From Bryobacter sp. CoA8 C33 (GTDB lineage Bacteria; Acidobacteriota; Terriglobia; Bryobacterales; Bryobacteraceae): DNA of 64,000 nt. The stretch lies in assembly GCA_019931185.1 (NCBI GenBank), contig JAINDK010000054.1:17519-81518 (forward strand), written 5' to 3'. Shown piece after piece: positions 18,701 through 28,155 of the stretch (its first letter is position 1; each line of letters opens with the position of its first letter). Made by a program: the position numbers and the translations under genes. The notes below the pieces were generated by a model that saw only the letters and a program-made list of their open reading frames with translations, did no database searches and was not told where the DNA came from.

Positions 18701-18988
18701 GCGTCCATCCCCGGTCAGAAACGCCTCCCGCGAATGTGACTGTATGTCAATAAAACCTGGCGCCAGCACCAGCTTGCCCTGCCCATCCACCCTCTGCTCC
18801 GCCGCCGCCCCAGCCAGCATCCCCCGCGGCGTAATCCGCGCAATCCGGTCTCGCGTAACGGCCAGATCGCCGTAATACCAAGGGGACCCGGTACCGTCGA
18901 CGATACGCGCATTGGTAATCACGAGATCATAACGAGGCGCTTGTGCGCCAACAAAACCGGCGATGAAGAGAAGAAAAAGACCGCGCAT
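15749..18988 (-). CDS. Tandemly fused D-aminoacylase-like amidohydrolase (two full copies)
   Basis: A 1079-residue exported protein with two consecutive amidohydrolase units, about residues 18-545 and 554-1075, similar along their length. Each has YDxxxxNARxxDGTG, GFIDIQSHSREA, TTEILGEG or TSEIMGEG, GTYITHMRSEAD or GTYISHVRSEAD, EIYHLKAAG, QANMYPY, TDAGGxDPE and the C-terminal PGMAADLVVFDP. In classic N-acyl-D-amino-acid deacylase the first metal site is HxH; here both units read QSH. The Cys position is replaced by the GEG segment, while the later His, His and Asp (about H231, H261, D424 in unit 1) remain. The substrate may be N-acyl-D-amino acids or another amide. It follows the nidogen-like gene by 25 bases. 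Confidence 0.85.
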   Translation of the reverse strand: MRGLFLLFIAGFVGAQAPRYDLVITNARIVDGTGSPWYYGDLAVTRDRIARITPRGMLAGAAAEQRVDGQGKLVLAPGFIDIQSHSREAFLTGDGRVISKVSQGFTTEILGEGASNAPASEKSATEADARFIGPHGFDRWLKAIQERGVSVNFGSYAGQGTIRAYAKGMAAGKATAEEIAEMQGAMKEAMEDGAFGLASALIYPPGSYSDTEELIAVAKVMAAYGGTYITHMRSEADDLFPAFEETVRIGKEAGVPVEIYHLKAAGKRNWGKAGELLTSIHNARKQGVDLQANMYPYTAGSTGLSSCLPPWSAADGKLYENINNPEVREKMREEMLRERTSWENLCNASTPEGVLVLGVMKPENKQYAGKYLSEIAASMGVSWTEAVFRLLGSEKQRISTVYFMMSDSNVEAMMREPWMKFGTDAGGVDPENPRGLVHPRSYGTATRILGYYVREKKVLTLEEAVRKLTSATALRLQILDRGLLRPGFHADLVLFDADTVGSTASYTEPHQVSSGIHSVYVNGVAVWREGRHTGAKPGAIVRGPGYGRGANQAYDIIYKNARLIDGTGAGWYSGDLAVKSGRIAAMTPPGLLNGASARQSFDLKGLALSPGFIDIQSHSREALTRGDGRLVSKITQGITSEIMGEGWSNAPANEKTGDQADSNFSGPHSFDRWLRTMAGRGASANFGSFVGAGTIRAYGKGFAMGEPSAAELGRMAGALSEAMGDGAFGLASALIYPPGSYASTAELTALARAMAPWGGTYISHVRSEADKLLESIEEAASIGRNGGVAAEIYHLKAAGRKNWQLMPAAIQRIQNLRDAGVDIQANMYPYEASGTALTAMLPDWSAADGKLWANLDNKEMREKIMAEMLRDNKGRDPDLVQPIGLKKPENQRFKGMRLNRIAEDMKLPWPETVIALLRSERQTISTIYFTINESNIATQLKQPWIKISTDAGGADPEAKNGPTHPRTYGTYPRVLGYYSRELKAIPLEDAVFKMTGAVATRLHLQERGLLRPGMAADLVVFDPATVKDEATFEDPHRLSTGISQVVVNGEIVVLNGKHTGAKPGKILRGPGYRYESVTR

Positions 18989-19013
18989 ACGAAAAGTGTA
19001 TACGCCCGCCCGT

Positions 19014-20773
19014 TCAATTCACGAACACCGTGGGGATCACGAACACCGTAACGGGGGCGCTGGGAAAACCATCGCCGCTGGTTAACACCAACCTGTGCGC
19101 TCCCGCTCGCAGATTACTCGGCACGATTGCGTTCACTTGGTAGAGACCAATAAATCCCGGCGTCAATCCCGCGAAAAGCACGTTCGCATTTTGCCCGCCA
19201 ATCTCTACGCTCACCGCCTGTAGCGTCGGGCTCAATTGATTCGGATCCGTGCCCGCGGGCACCCCTGGATTCGGTGCGTTTCTCACCGGACCCAGGCCCG
19301 TCGCGTAGATGACAATGACGCTGTCAACCGGAGCCGGCGCCGATGCCGCATTGATCGTTGCGTTTTGGTTCACAATCACTCCAGCCCCGTTGGCCTGCTG
19401 AAAGATTCCCGGGACAGCTGAAACCACATCGACACGCACCGGTGTCCCCGCTATGTTATCTCTCACCACGCGCAGTACCGCGTTCTGCACCGGTTGGTAG
19501 TTGTGCGGCAACATCGCGTTGATCTGGTTTGGGCTTACAAAGAATAGTGGCAATCGCTGATTGTTGATCTCCAACCGGACTCCAGCAAGGTTGTCTGGAA
19601 TCGGCGTCGAGGTCACTGCCGTTGTCGTACCCGCCAGGTTCAGTCCGAAAACACTAAAGATCCCCCCAGGACTCAAGACACCTGGCAGGAAGCTTGCCGC
19701 ATTCACCACGCCAGCCCGCAGCACAATCGGCACATTCCTACCCACGGCAAGAATGACCCCCACCTCCTGCGGCGCGAGTGTGCCTTGGCCCGCCGCTGGG
19801 CTAATTCGGATTGTTCCGACATACCCTCCCGGTGTCAGATTCTCCGTCGTGGCATCCACGGTAATCACCGCCGGTGTCTGTCCGGATTGCGGTGACGCAA
19901 ACAGCCAGTTGGGAATCAATGCCGACCCAACAGAAGAAGTCACGCTGTAGCGCACACTCCCCTGATTGGTAGCCAGCGTGATGCGCTGCAGTGCGGGTTT
20001 ATTCTCCGGCTGATCCGTACTGAATAGCAGCGCATCGGGTTCAATGGTCAAAGTGGATGCCACGCCTCCGGCGCGCACCTCAAGCACAATCCGGCCCGGT
20101 ATCTCCGAGTTCAATCGCCGCCGGATGAGCCCATTCGCGTTCGAATCGAGAAACGCCTGCGACAAACCCGAACCCGGCAACTCAAAATTCGCCTCCGCTT
20201 GCACCGTTGAGCCATTGGAATAACCGGCTCGCGCCGCATATCCACCTGTACCCCCGGCCCCGCCGGATGCCTCCCCTGACTCCCATTGAATCCTTTCGTA
20301 GTTGAACTCGATATCGAAGTTTCCCGGCGCCGTATCTGAACGATCTATCAGCACAAGTTGGAAGGAATTGAGCTTATCGTCGCGCCTGCGAAAGTAACCA
20401 ACATTACGCCAGTTTGCGGCAAAAGCAGGCCGTCCATTCACGACACCGCGACCATAAGTTACGGGCGAGGATCGCACTCCTGTCGTATCCACATCCGCCC
20501 AGAAAGGGGCAATGATCGTACGCCCCGTCTCGCTCAACCGCCGCGGCGTGTAGCCTGGAAGCGGCTCATCGAACGTGACATTGCCGTTGTTGTTCACATA
20601 CAACGTATTCTGCACACGTCCAAAAAATTGATCTGAAATCCAAGCGCATAAGCGCTTGAGGAACCATCATCGTTGCGCTCTAGTTGGTTCTGATTAAAAC
20701 TTGCTTGATTACGGATTGCCTGAGCGTATAGGCAGGTCGACAGCAACGGCAACAACAGGATGCGAGCTGGCAT
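19014..20773 (-). CDS. Exported nidogen-like (NIDO) protein with TIGR03437 C-terminus; -1 frame break
   Basis: The coding sequence runs in two frames. Codons from ATG 20773 (GAGGGG ribosome site) give a signal peptide (MPARILLLPLLSTCLYAQ), then IRNQASFNQNQLERNDDGSS and GFQINF. At a run of six T residues (minus strand, 20622-20627) the frame must slip back one base to give FGRVQNTLYVNNNGNVTF and the rest. Domains: NIDO (about 20-190, with NGNVTFDEPL, IIAPFWADVDT and FDIEFNYERIQWE), a BACON-like segment (about 230-330), and the TIGR03437 'Solibacter C-terminal' domain (VVNAASFLPGVLSPGGIFSV; VIVIYATGLGPV; GLYQVNAIVPS). Without slippage the product stops 10 codons later. Likely a surface protein. 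Confidence 0.75.
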
Positions 20774-20783
20774 GCCCCTCATT

Positions 20784-22064
20784 CTAACTACGTCGTCGGA
20801 GCCTGAGGGGCAGCCCATTCCTCGGCCGCAACGTCAGCAAGGCCTGCGCCTCCACTGCTCCCCCCTCATCCCGCTCCAGCCGCCAGCGCTGCGCCATCGT
20901 CGCCAGACACAACACTCCCTCCATCCACGCAAACCGCTCCCCGATGCACAGCCGCGCACCCGCGCCAAACGGCAGATAAGCAAACCGGTGCTCCGGCGGC
21001 GGCCGCAGCGGATCAAATCGCTCCGGATCCGCAAACAACTCCGGCCGCCGGTGCAGCACCGCCATCGACACCAGCAGCACCGCCCCTCGCTCCAGCCTCA
21101 ATCCGCTCAATTCCACCGGCGCCAGCGCCCGCCGTCCTAGAATCCAAACCGGCGGATACATCCGCAACGATTCTCGAAACACTGCGCTTGTGAACGGCAG
21201 ACGCCCCACATCCTCCCCCGTTGCCGGCCGCTTTCCCAGCACCCAGTCCACCTCGCGCTCGAGCAGTTCCCGTTGCTCCGGGTGCAGCGAGAGCAGGTGC
21301 AGCGTCCAAGCAAGGGCATTGGCCGTAGTGTCATGCCCGGCCACAAACATCGTCATCAATTCATCGCGCAATTGAAGATTCGGCATTCCTTCGCCCGTCT
21401 CGCCATCCCGCGCATTCATCAACATACCCAGCAGATCCTCGGCCACCCCCGGCGCCCGCCGCCGCTCCTCAATCAATCCGTAAATGATCGCGTCCAGTGT
21501 TTCGAGCGCCCGCCGGTAGCGCCGCCGCACTGGCGTCGGCATCCCCACCAGCAGTTTTCCCCATGGCATCACCAGATGATTCAAGGTCTCGATCACCGTG
21601 TTCAAAGAGGCGCTAATCTGTTCGGCTTGCTCATTGGTTTGCGTCGAAAACAAGGTTCGCGACACAATATCGAGTGCCAATACCCCCATCTCGTGGGCGG
21701 CATCAACCGTCATCCCCTCCTGCCAACCCCCGGTCAGCCGCTCGGTCGCCTCCACCATTTCCGACGCGTAACCCGCTAATTTTTCCCGGTGAAACGCCGG
21801 CTGCGCCAGCCGCCTTTGCCGCAAATGCAGCGGCTCCTCGCTCGTCAGTAGTCCTTCCCCAAACAATCCCCGCGTCCGGTCGATCCGCGGAAATTTCTCA
21901 AACGAAGACGCCTTCCGCACCAGTGCTTCCTCGATCCGCCCCGGATCGTTCAACAAATAAAACACCTGCGGGCCAAACTTGATCCGCGCCAAAGGTCCCT
22001 GTGAATCCGCCATTTCCCGGAAAAATCCCACCGGATCCCGAAACAATCGAACTGGATTCATCAT
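20784..22064 (-). CDS. Cytochrome P450
   Basis: A soluble bacterial P450 of about 426 residues. Signatures are the I-helix oxygen-activation motif FVAGHDTTANALAW, the K-helix ExxR (FRESLRMYPP), the PERF-type segment DPERFDPLRPPPEHRFAYLPF, and the haem-cysteine loop FGAGARLCIGERFA with the ligand near residue 373. It resembles the CYP102/CYP4-like fatty-acid hydroxylase grade, but the substrate cannot be read from sequence, and no ferredoxin or reductase is nearby. The stop is 10 bases before the NIDO gene, so they probably share a transcript. The start is uncertain: ATG 22064 is used here, and GTG 22091 is possible. Confidence 0.93.
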   Translation of the reverse strand: MMNPVRLFRDPVGFFREMADSQGPLARIKFGPQVFYLLNDPGRIEEALVRKASSFEKFPRIDRTRGLFGEGLLTSEEPLHLRQRRLAQPAFHREKLAGYASEMVEATERLTGGWQEGMTVDAAHEMGVLALDIVSRTLFSTQTNEQAEQISASLNTVIETLNHLVMPWGKLLVGMPTPVRRRYRRALETLDAIIYGLIEERRRAPGVAEDLLGMLMNARDGETGEGMPNLQLRDELMTMFVAGHDTTANALAWTLHLLSLHPEQRELLEREVDWVLGKRPATGEDVGRLPFTSAVFRESLRMYPPVWILGRRALAPVELSGLRLERGAVLLVSMAVLHRRPELFADPERFDPLRPPPEHRFAYLPFGAGARLCIGERFAWMEGVLCLATMAQRWRLERDEGGAVEAQALLTLRPRNGLPLRLRRRS

Positions 22065-22112
22065 CGTTAATCGCTTATGATGTTCGAACACTGTTTCCGA
22101 CTCAATTCCCGT

Positions 22113-22140
22113 TCGACAATTTGTTTCCCGGCGGGATAAA
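22113..22140 (+). promoter_or_regulatory. Possible sigma-70-type promoter for the TonB receptor gene
   Basis: TCGACA (5/6 match to the -35 box) and GATAAA (4/6 match to the -10 box) are separated by 16 bases in the divergent region between P450 and the TonB receptor. Pattern match only. Confidence 0.35.
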
Positions 22141-22224
22141 TGTTAACCTCGACGTAATTCGCGTTAGTACAGATCTCCGTCTTGCTCTGTACGAATCACC
22201 ATAAGAACAACACCAGGGGGTTTT

Positions 22225-25200
22225 GTGAAAACGAAACGACTATTTTTGCTTTTTCTTTGCCTTTCGGCGCTCTTTTCCTCCCTTGCCTTTGGTCAAACTT
22301 TCCGCGGCTCCATCGCCGGCTCCGTATTGGATAACTCCGGTGGGGCGATCCCGGCCGCCAAAGTGCAAGCCCTCAGCAAAACGACCGGCCTCAGCTTCGA
22401 CACCGTCACCAATGATGCCGGCGACTTCAGCCTGCCCAATCTGCCGCTCGGCTTCTACGACGTCACCGTCTCCAAGGACGGTTTCCAGGCCCAAAAAATT
22501 GCTTCCGTCGAAGTGGCCGTTTCGCGTACTACTAACATCAGTGCCAAACTCGGCGTCGCCCAACAGGCAACGCTCATCGAAATCTCCGCCGCTGCCGCCT
22601 CCATCGAAACCACTTCCTCGACGCTTGCCAGCGTCGTCGGCCCGCGCGCCGTGCAGGATCTGCCGATGAACGGCCGCGACTTCCGCCAGATGCTCAAGCT
22701 CAATCCCGGCGTCAGCCCTGCTTCGAGCTCTGTCAACGGCATGCGCACCTCCGGCAACAACTACCAGATTGACGGCGCCGACAACAACGACGCTTTCCAC
22801 AACACCTCCGCCGTAAACCAGGGCGGCGTCTCCGGTATCGCCGGCACTCTCCTGCCCGTTGAAGCCATCGACCAGTTCTCCGTTGTCACCAACTCCACGG
22901 CTGACTTCGGCCGCAACGGCGGATCGAACGTCAACCTCGTCATCAAGTCCGGCACAAACGACCTCCACGGCTCCGCTTACTACTTCAATCGCAACGAAGC
23001 GCTTTCTGCTTTCACCCCCTTCCAGAACCCCGCCACCGACAAAAAGCGCGTCATGCGCAACGATCAATGGGGCTTCTCCCTCGGCGGTCCCGTCCTCAAG
23101 AACAAGCTCTTCTACTTCACTACCTTCGAAGGGCAAAAGGCCATCGCCAACCTCTCCCTGCGCACCACGCATCCTTCCACTGCTTGGGTCAATGATGCTC
23201 GTGCCGTACTCGCTCGCTATGGCGTCTCTGTGAGTCCGGTTGCCGTCAACCTGCTCAACTTCTGGCCTTCCCGCTACAATGCCTTGCCCAACACGATCAA
23301 CAATCTCGTCGCCGGCGACCGCAACGATTACGATTCCTACAACGGCATCGGCAAGATCGATTACGCCGTGGGCAAGCACAATATGTCCTTCCGCTACTTC
23401 GGCGGCACCGGTGCCCAGACGGCCGAAGCCGGCGTCCCCTACCGCGAGTTCTTCCAGGTGGCCCCCAGTCGCATGCATAACGTTGCCATCAACGTCACCA
23501 GCACCCTTTCCCCGCGCTTGGTCAGCCAACTCCTGCTCGGCACCAATTACTTCCTCCAGGTCTTCAACGACGCCGACACCAGCTACAATCCGATTGCCGC
23601 GGGCTTGAATACCGGCGTGCCCCAAAACGGCAGCCTCGGTGGCTCCCCCGCGCTGCGCATCTCCAACTTTGCCGGCGTCAGCGCCACCCAGCCTCTGGGC
23701 CGCATTGATACCACGGGCCACATCACCGAAAATCTCTCCTATACCGCTGGCCGCCACCAGTTGAAGTTTGGTGGCGAATACCGCCGGGCCAATTTCGACA
23801 TCTTCTATGACACCAACAAGCGCGGCACCTTCAACTGGGACGGCACCCGCGGCCCCTGGGCCCAGGACGCCGGCGTCAGTGCTCCCTTGCGCTCGCTGGC
23901 CGACTTCATGGCCGGCTACATCACCAACACCAACGGCGCCACGATCGTGCGCGGCCAACTGCAGCGCGATTACCGCCAAAACACCTTTGATTGGTGGATG
24001 CATGACAACTGGCAGGTCAACCAGAAGTTGAACCTTAACTTCGGCGTCCGCTGGAGCTACGTCGGCCCGCTTTACGACATCGACAACAGCATCACCTCCT
24101 TTGTCCAAGGTCGCGGTTTTGTTAACGTCGGCAAGGAAAATCCCATGTGGCCGAAAGATTGGAATAACTTTGCTCCCCGCTTCGGCTTTGCTTACAATTG
24201 GCGTCCCAAAACCGTGATCCGCGGCAGCTATGGCTTCTTCTACGACGTTCCGCCACTCAACTTCATCGTCGCCAACACCGGTATGCCCAACGGCGGCTCG
24301 GCCGGCGTCCATGCCAATCCCGCCGGTCCCGATCCGGTCTTCACGCAGACCCGTAACGGTATCAATATCGTGGCCGGCCAGGCCATCTTCCCCGACGGCG
24401 TAACCCCCACCAATGTCGGCGCCTTCGGCGTCAGCCCCGACTTCCGCACTCCCTACGTGCAGAACTTCAACCTCAACATCCAGCAGCAACTCAACTCCAA
24501 TACCGTCCTGCAGGTCGGCTATGTTGGCAGCACTGGGCGGAAGCTATCGCTCCTGCGCAGCATCAACCCCACGCTCGGCCTGAATCAGCCTCGCCTGCTT
24601 GCCCAACAGTTCCCCACCCTCGGCAGCATCAACATTCTCGAAACAATCGCGAATTCCAACTACAATTCGCTCCAGACTCAGTTGCGCATGACCCGCTGGA
24701 AGAACTTCACGGCCACCGCCAACTACACTTTCGCCAAGTCTCTCGACAATGGCTCGAACGTTCGTAACTCCCTGCCCGCCAATAGCGACAACTTGCGCCG
24801 CGAATACGGGCCGTCGAACTTCGATATCCAGCAGGTCTTCACTGGCTTCGTCAGCTACGAAGTGCCCACCTTCACCAGCCGCGCTTCCCGCCTGACCAAA
24901 GGCTGGCAGTTGAATGCCCTGATCACCGGACACACCGGCGAACCGCTCGACTTCGCTGCCGGCACCAACCGCAGCGGCACATTGAACAACCGCGACCGCG
25001 TTGACGTTCTCGGCGGCAACTGGGCCAACGGTGTTCCCGCTCGCGCTACCGCCTTCTCGGCCGTGCCTTGGTTTAATCCCTGCTTCCTCGATGCCGCCGG
25101 CGTCCGCAACGCGGCCACCTGCGGTTCCGGTGGCACCCCCGCCTTCCAGGTGCCCGCCATTGGCACCTTCGGCAACATCGGCCGTAACATCCTCCGCGGC

Positions 25201-25449
25201 CCGGGCTTCGGCGCCGTCGACTTCTCCATCTTCAAGGAGACTCCCCTCTTCCGTGAGCGGATTCGTTCGCAGTTCCGCTTGGAGATTTTCAATATCTTCA
25301 ACCGCGCCAACTACGCCAATCCCGGCACGAACATCAACTCTGCTTCGAACTTCGGTCTGATCACCAATACCCGCAACGGCGCCTCGGCTCCGGGCATCGG
25401 CTTCGGCGAGCCCCGCAATATCCAACTCGCCCTGAAGATCCTCTGGTAA
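22225..25449 (+). CDS. TonB-dependent receptor, Oar-like with carboxypeptidase-regulatory domain
   Basis: A 1074-residue outer-membrane transporter of the large acidobacterial Oar-like type. After a signal peptide (to about residue 24) comes a carboxypeptidase-regulatory-like domain (GSIAGSVLDNSGGAIPAAKV to about 110). A plug domain follows (LPMNGRDFRQMLKLNPGVS; YQIDGADNNDAF; GRNGGSNVNLVIKSGTNDLHGS), then a 22-strand-type barrel ending in the aromatic C-terminus LKILW. The substrate is unknown. The GTG start at 22225 is preceded by AGGGGG at 22214-22219. A membrane dipeptidase follows after only 7 bases, suggesting uptake or processing of peptides or dipeptide-like compounds. Confidence 0.92.
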   Translation: MKTKRLFLLFLCLSALFSSLAFGQTFRGSIAGSVLDNSGGAIPAAKVQALSKTTGLSFDTVTNDAGDFSLPNLPLGFYDVTVSKDGFQAQKIASVEVAVSRTTNISAKLGVAQQATLIEISAAAASIETTSSTLASVVGPRAVQDLPMNGRDFRQMLKLNPGVSPASSSVNGMRTSGNNYQIDGADNNDAFHNTSAVNQGGVSGIAGTLLPVEAIDQFSVVTNSTADFGRNGGSNVNLVIKSGTNDLHGSAYYFNRNEALSAFTPFQNPATDKKRVMRNDQWGFSLGGPVLKNKLFYFTTFEGQKAIANLSLRTTHPSTAWVNDARAVLARYGVSVSPVAVNLLNFWPSRYNALPNTINNLVAGDRNDYDSYNGIGKIDYAVGKHNMSFRYFGGTGAQTAEAGVPYREFFQVAPSRMHNVAINVTSTLSPRLVSQLLLGTNYFLQVFNDADTSYNPIAAGLNTGVPQNGSLGGSPALRISNFAGVSATQPLGRIDTTGHITENLSYTAGRHQLKFGGEYRRANFDIFYDTNKRGTFNWDGTRGPWAQDAGVSAPLRSLADFMAGYITNTNGATIVRGQLQRDYRQNTFDWWMHDNWQVNQKLNLNFGVRWSYVGPLYDIDNSITSFVQGRGFVNVGKENPMWPKDWNNFAPRFGFAYNWRPKTVIRGSYGFFYDVPPLNFIVANTGMPNGGSAGVHANPAGPDPVFTQTRNGINIVAGQAIFPDGVTPTNVGAFGVSPDFRTPYVQNFNLNIQQQLNSNTVLQVGYVGSTGRKLSLLRSINPTLGLNQPRLLAQQFPTLGSINILETIANSNYNSLQTQLRMTRWKNFTATANYTFAKSLDNGSNVRNSLPANSDNLRREYGPSNFDIQQVFTGFVSYEVPTFTSRASRLTKGWQLNALITGHTGEPLDFAAGTNRSGTLNNRDRVDVLGGNWANGVPARATAFSAVPWFNPCFLDAAGVRNAATCGSGGTPAFQVPAIGTFGNIGRNILRGPGFGAVDFSIFKETPLFRERIRSQFRLEIFNIFNRANYANPGTNINSASNFGLITNTRNGASAPGIGFGEPRNIQLALKILW

Positions 25450-25456
25450 TCCAAAC

Positions 25457-26689
25457 ATGAAGATCCAATCGATCACCGGGAGCCTGTCAGCCATCGCGCT
25501 GGCAGGCTCCTGCCTGCTTTTGACCGGCCAGACGAAGAAATCCTGGACCGACGCCGAAGTCCTCAAGATCCACAAGGATTCCTATCTGGTCGACTTGCAC
25601 AATGACGTTCCCATGGTCACCGTCAACGGAAAGGATTTTTCCCTCCGTGGCGCCGGCCAGCACACAGACGCCGTGCGCATGAAGGAAGGCGCCATGGGCG
25701 GGCAGTTCTTTGCCGCCTTCGTTCCTTCCTCCTACGTCGCCAACAATGGCAGCGCCCATCAGACCCTGCGCCTCATCGATTCCATCAAGGAAGACATCTG
25801 GAAGAAAAACGCGCAGTTTGCCTGGGCCGCCAGCACTTCCGACATTCTTGCCAACAAGAAGGCCGGCAAGATGAGCGCTCTCATCGGCATCGAAGGCGGA
25901 CATGCGATCGAAGACGACGTCCGGCTCCTGCGCCGATTCTACGAACTCGGCGCCCGCTACATGACTCTCACCTGGACCAACACCAACAACTGGTGCGACT
26001 CCTCCGGCGACATCAACAACCCCAAAGTCAAGCACTGGGGCGGGCTGAACGATCTCGGTAAATCGATCGTTCTCGAGATGAACCGCCTCGGCATGCTCGT
26101 CGATGTCTCACACATCAGTGACGGCGCCTTCTGGTCTGTTATCGAAACCAGCAAGGCTCCTATCATTGCCAGCCATTCCAGTTGCCGCGCTTTGTGCGAT
26201 GCCGGACGCAACCTCACCGACGACATGATCCAGGCTCTAGCGAAGAAGGGCGGCCTCATGGGCATCAACTTCTCCTGCGACTTCCTCAGCCAGAAAGCCA
26301 AGGACGCCAATCCGATGAACCGGCCTGAAGTCGTCAAGGAGCGCGAACGAATCATGGCCGAAGTCAAGGACCAGCAGGAGGCCCTGAAACAGTTCCGCGC
26401 CCTCATGGCCAAGTACCGCGGCCAGACCCCCCGCGCCACTCTTGAGGACGTGGTCGCTCACATCGACCATGTCGTGAAGCTCGTCGGCGTCGATCACGTT
26501 GCCATCGGCAGCGATTTCGATGGCATCGGTTGCACCCCGGACGGTCTGGACGACACCAGCAAATTCCCCAACCTTACTCGCGCCCTGCTCGAGAAAGGCT
26601 ACACTCCGCAAATGATCGCCAAGATCTATCATGGCAATCTGATTCGCGTTTTCTCCGCTGTCGAAAAGACCGCGGCCAGCATGAAGTAA
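25457..26689 (+). CDS. Membrane dipeptidase, peptidase family M19
   Basis: M19 dipeptidases are binuclear zinc enzymes cleaving dipeptides, including D-configured ones. The 410-residue protein has an N-terminal hydrophobic export signal, the first zinc site [19 protein letters not shown] carrying the bridging Glu, [52 protein letters not shown] and the C-terminal [12 protein letters not shown]. All expected metal ligands appear to be present. It lies 7 bases after the TonB receptor gene, so a shared transcript and a link to imported peptides are likely. No clear Shine-Dalgarno precedes the ATG, in keeping with coupling. Confidence 0.93.
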   Translation: MKIQSITGSLSAIALAGSCLLLTGQTKKSWTDAEVLKIHKDSYLVDLHNDVPMVTVNGKDFSLRGAGQHTDAVRMKEGAMGGQFFAAFVPSSYVANNGSAHQTLRLIDSIKEDIWKKNAQFAWAASTSDILANKKAGKMSALIGIEGGHAIEDDVRLLRRFYELGARYMTLTWTNTNNWCDSSGDINNPKVKHWGGLNDLGKSIVLEMNRLGMLVDVSHISDGAFWSVIETSKAPIIASHSSCRALCDAGRNLTDDMIQALAKKGGLMGINFSCDFLSQKAKDANPMNRPEVVKERERIMAEVKDQQEALKQFRALMAKYRGQTPRATLEDVVAHIDHVVKLVGVDHVAIGSDFDGIGCTPDGLDDTSKFPNLTRALLEKGYTPQMIAKIYHGNLIRVFSAVEKTAASMK

Positions 26690-26693
26690 ATCT

Positions 26694-28145
26694 GTGAACC
26701 CGCTCAAAGCACCGTTTGACCGATACCAGCTCGATGGCGCTTTCGACGAAATGTTTGATCCCCAGGGGGGAGTACGTTCTCACTATGCCCCCCTTTTCGA
26801 GATGCTCGAGGATTCCCCGGCCGCCGAACTCCGGCGCGCCAAGCAGGAAAGCGACCTGATCTTCCTCAACCAAGGCATCACCTTCACCGTCTACGGCCGC
26901 GAGGAAGGCACCGAGCGCATCTTCCCCCATGACCTGTTGCCTCGCATCATCACCCGCCGCGAATGGTCCCTCATTGAATCCGGTCTCATCCAGCGCATTA
27001 CCGCGTTGAATCTCTTCCTGCGCGACATCTATCACGAGGGCCGTATCCTCGACGACGGTGTCGTTCCCCGCGCTCTCGTCTACACCTGCAAGTACTTCCG
27101 CCGGCAAATGAAGGGCCTGCACGTGCCCAAGGGTGTCTACATCGCCGTCACCGGAACCGATCTGATTCGCGATCTCGATGGCCGCTTCATGGTGCTCGAG
27201 GACAATCTGCGCGTGCCAAGCGGCGTCAGCTACATGCTCACCGGCCGCCAGGTCATGAAGCGCATCTTTCCCAAGGTCTTCCGTCAGAGCGGCGTCCTTC
27301 CCATCGAAGACTACCCGCAGGCCCTCCTGCAGAGCCTCAATGCTCTCGCCCCCGAGGGCCGCGATGAACCCACCATCGTTCTGCTCACTCCCGGCGTCTA
27401 CAACAGCGCTTACTTCGAACACACCTTTCTCGCCCGCCAGATGGGCATCGAGCTCGTCGAAGGCCGCGATCTCATCGTTCACGACAACATCGTCTACATG
27501 CGCACCACCTCCGGGTTGACTCGCGTCGATGTCATCTACCGCCGCATCGACGATGACTTCATCGACCCCCTTGCTTTCCGCCACGACTCCATTCTCGGTG
27601 TTCCCGGTCTGTTCAACGCCTACCGCGCCGGCAACGTCACCCTCGCCAACGCGATCGGTACCGGCATCGCCGACGACAAGGCGCTCTATGCCTACGTCCC
27701 GCGGATCATCAAGTATTACCTCGGCGAAGAGCCGGTTCTTCCCAACGTTGAGACCTACATTCTGGCTGAGGACGAGGCCCGCCAGTACACTCTCGATCAC
27801 CTCGACAAGATGGTCGTCAAGGCCGTGGGCGAATCGGGCGGCTACGGTATGCTCATCGGTCCGCAGGCCACCCGCGCCGAACTCGAACAGTTCCGCCAAC
27901 TCATTCTCGCTGATCCGCGTAACTACATCTCCCAGCCCACGCTCATGCTCTCCCGCGCCCCCTGCTTGCTCGATGGGCAGTTTGATTCGCGCCACGTCGA
28001 TCTTCGTCCTTACATTCTTTATGGAGACAAGATCACCATCGTCCCCGGCGGTTTGACGCGTGTCGCCTTGCGTAAGGGTTCCCTCGTCGTCAATAGCTCC
28101 CAGGGCGGTGGCAGCAAGGATACCTGGGTGGTCGATGAATCTTAG
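26694..28145 (+). CDS. Circularly permuted ATP-grasp type 2 protein (DUF404/DUF407)
   Basis: A 483-residue protein of the circularly permuted ATP-grasp family, predicted to form an amide or peptide bond on an unknown substrate. Typical segments are [110 protein letters not shown] and [17 protein letters not shown]. It starts with GTG 4 bases after the dipeptidase stop and is the first of three genes (ATP-grasp, alpha-E, transglutaminase-like) that form a widely conserved bacterial cluster whose product is not known. Confidence 0.95.
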   Translation: MNPLKAPFDRYQLDGAFDEMFDPQGGVRSHYAPLFEMLEDSPAAELRRAKQESDLIFLNQGITFTVYGREEGTERIFPHDLLPRIITRREWSLIESGLIQRITALNLFLRDIYHEGRILDDGVVPRALVYTCKYFRRQMKGLHVPKGVYIAVTGTDLIRDLDGRFMVLEDNLRVPSGVSYMLTGRQVMKRIFPKVFRQSGVLPIEDYPQALLQSLNALAPEGRDEPTIVLLTPGVYNSAYFEHTFLARQMGIELVEGRDLIVHDNIVYMRTTSGLTRVDVIYRRIDDDFIDPLAFRHDSILGVPGLFNAYRAGNVTLANAIGTGIADDKALYAYVPRIIKYYLGEEPVLPNVETYILAEDEARQYTLDHLDKMVVKAVGESGGYGMLIGPQATRAELEQFRQLILADPRNYISQPTLMLSRAPCLLDGQFDSRHVDLRPYILYGDKITIVPGGLTRVALRKGSLVVNSSQGGGSKDTWVVDES

Positions 28146-28155
28146 AGGAACCGGT

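Noticed and set aside
22240..24489. Long antisense frame opposite the first TonB receptor (about 750 codons)
   Set aside because: Composition is low-complexity Gly/Ala/Val/Asp with no motif; the sense frame encodes a clear receptor.
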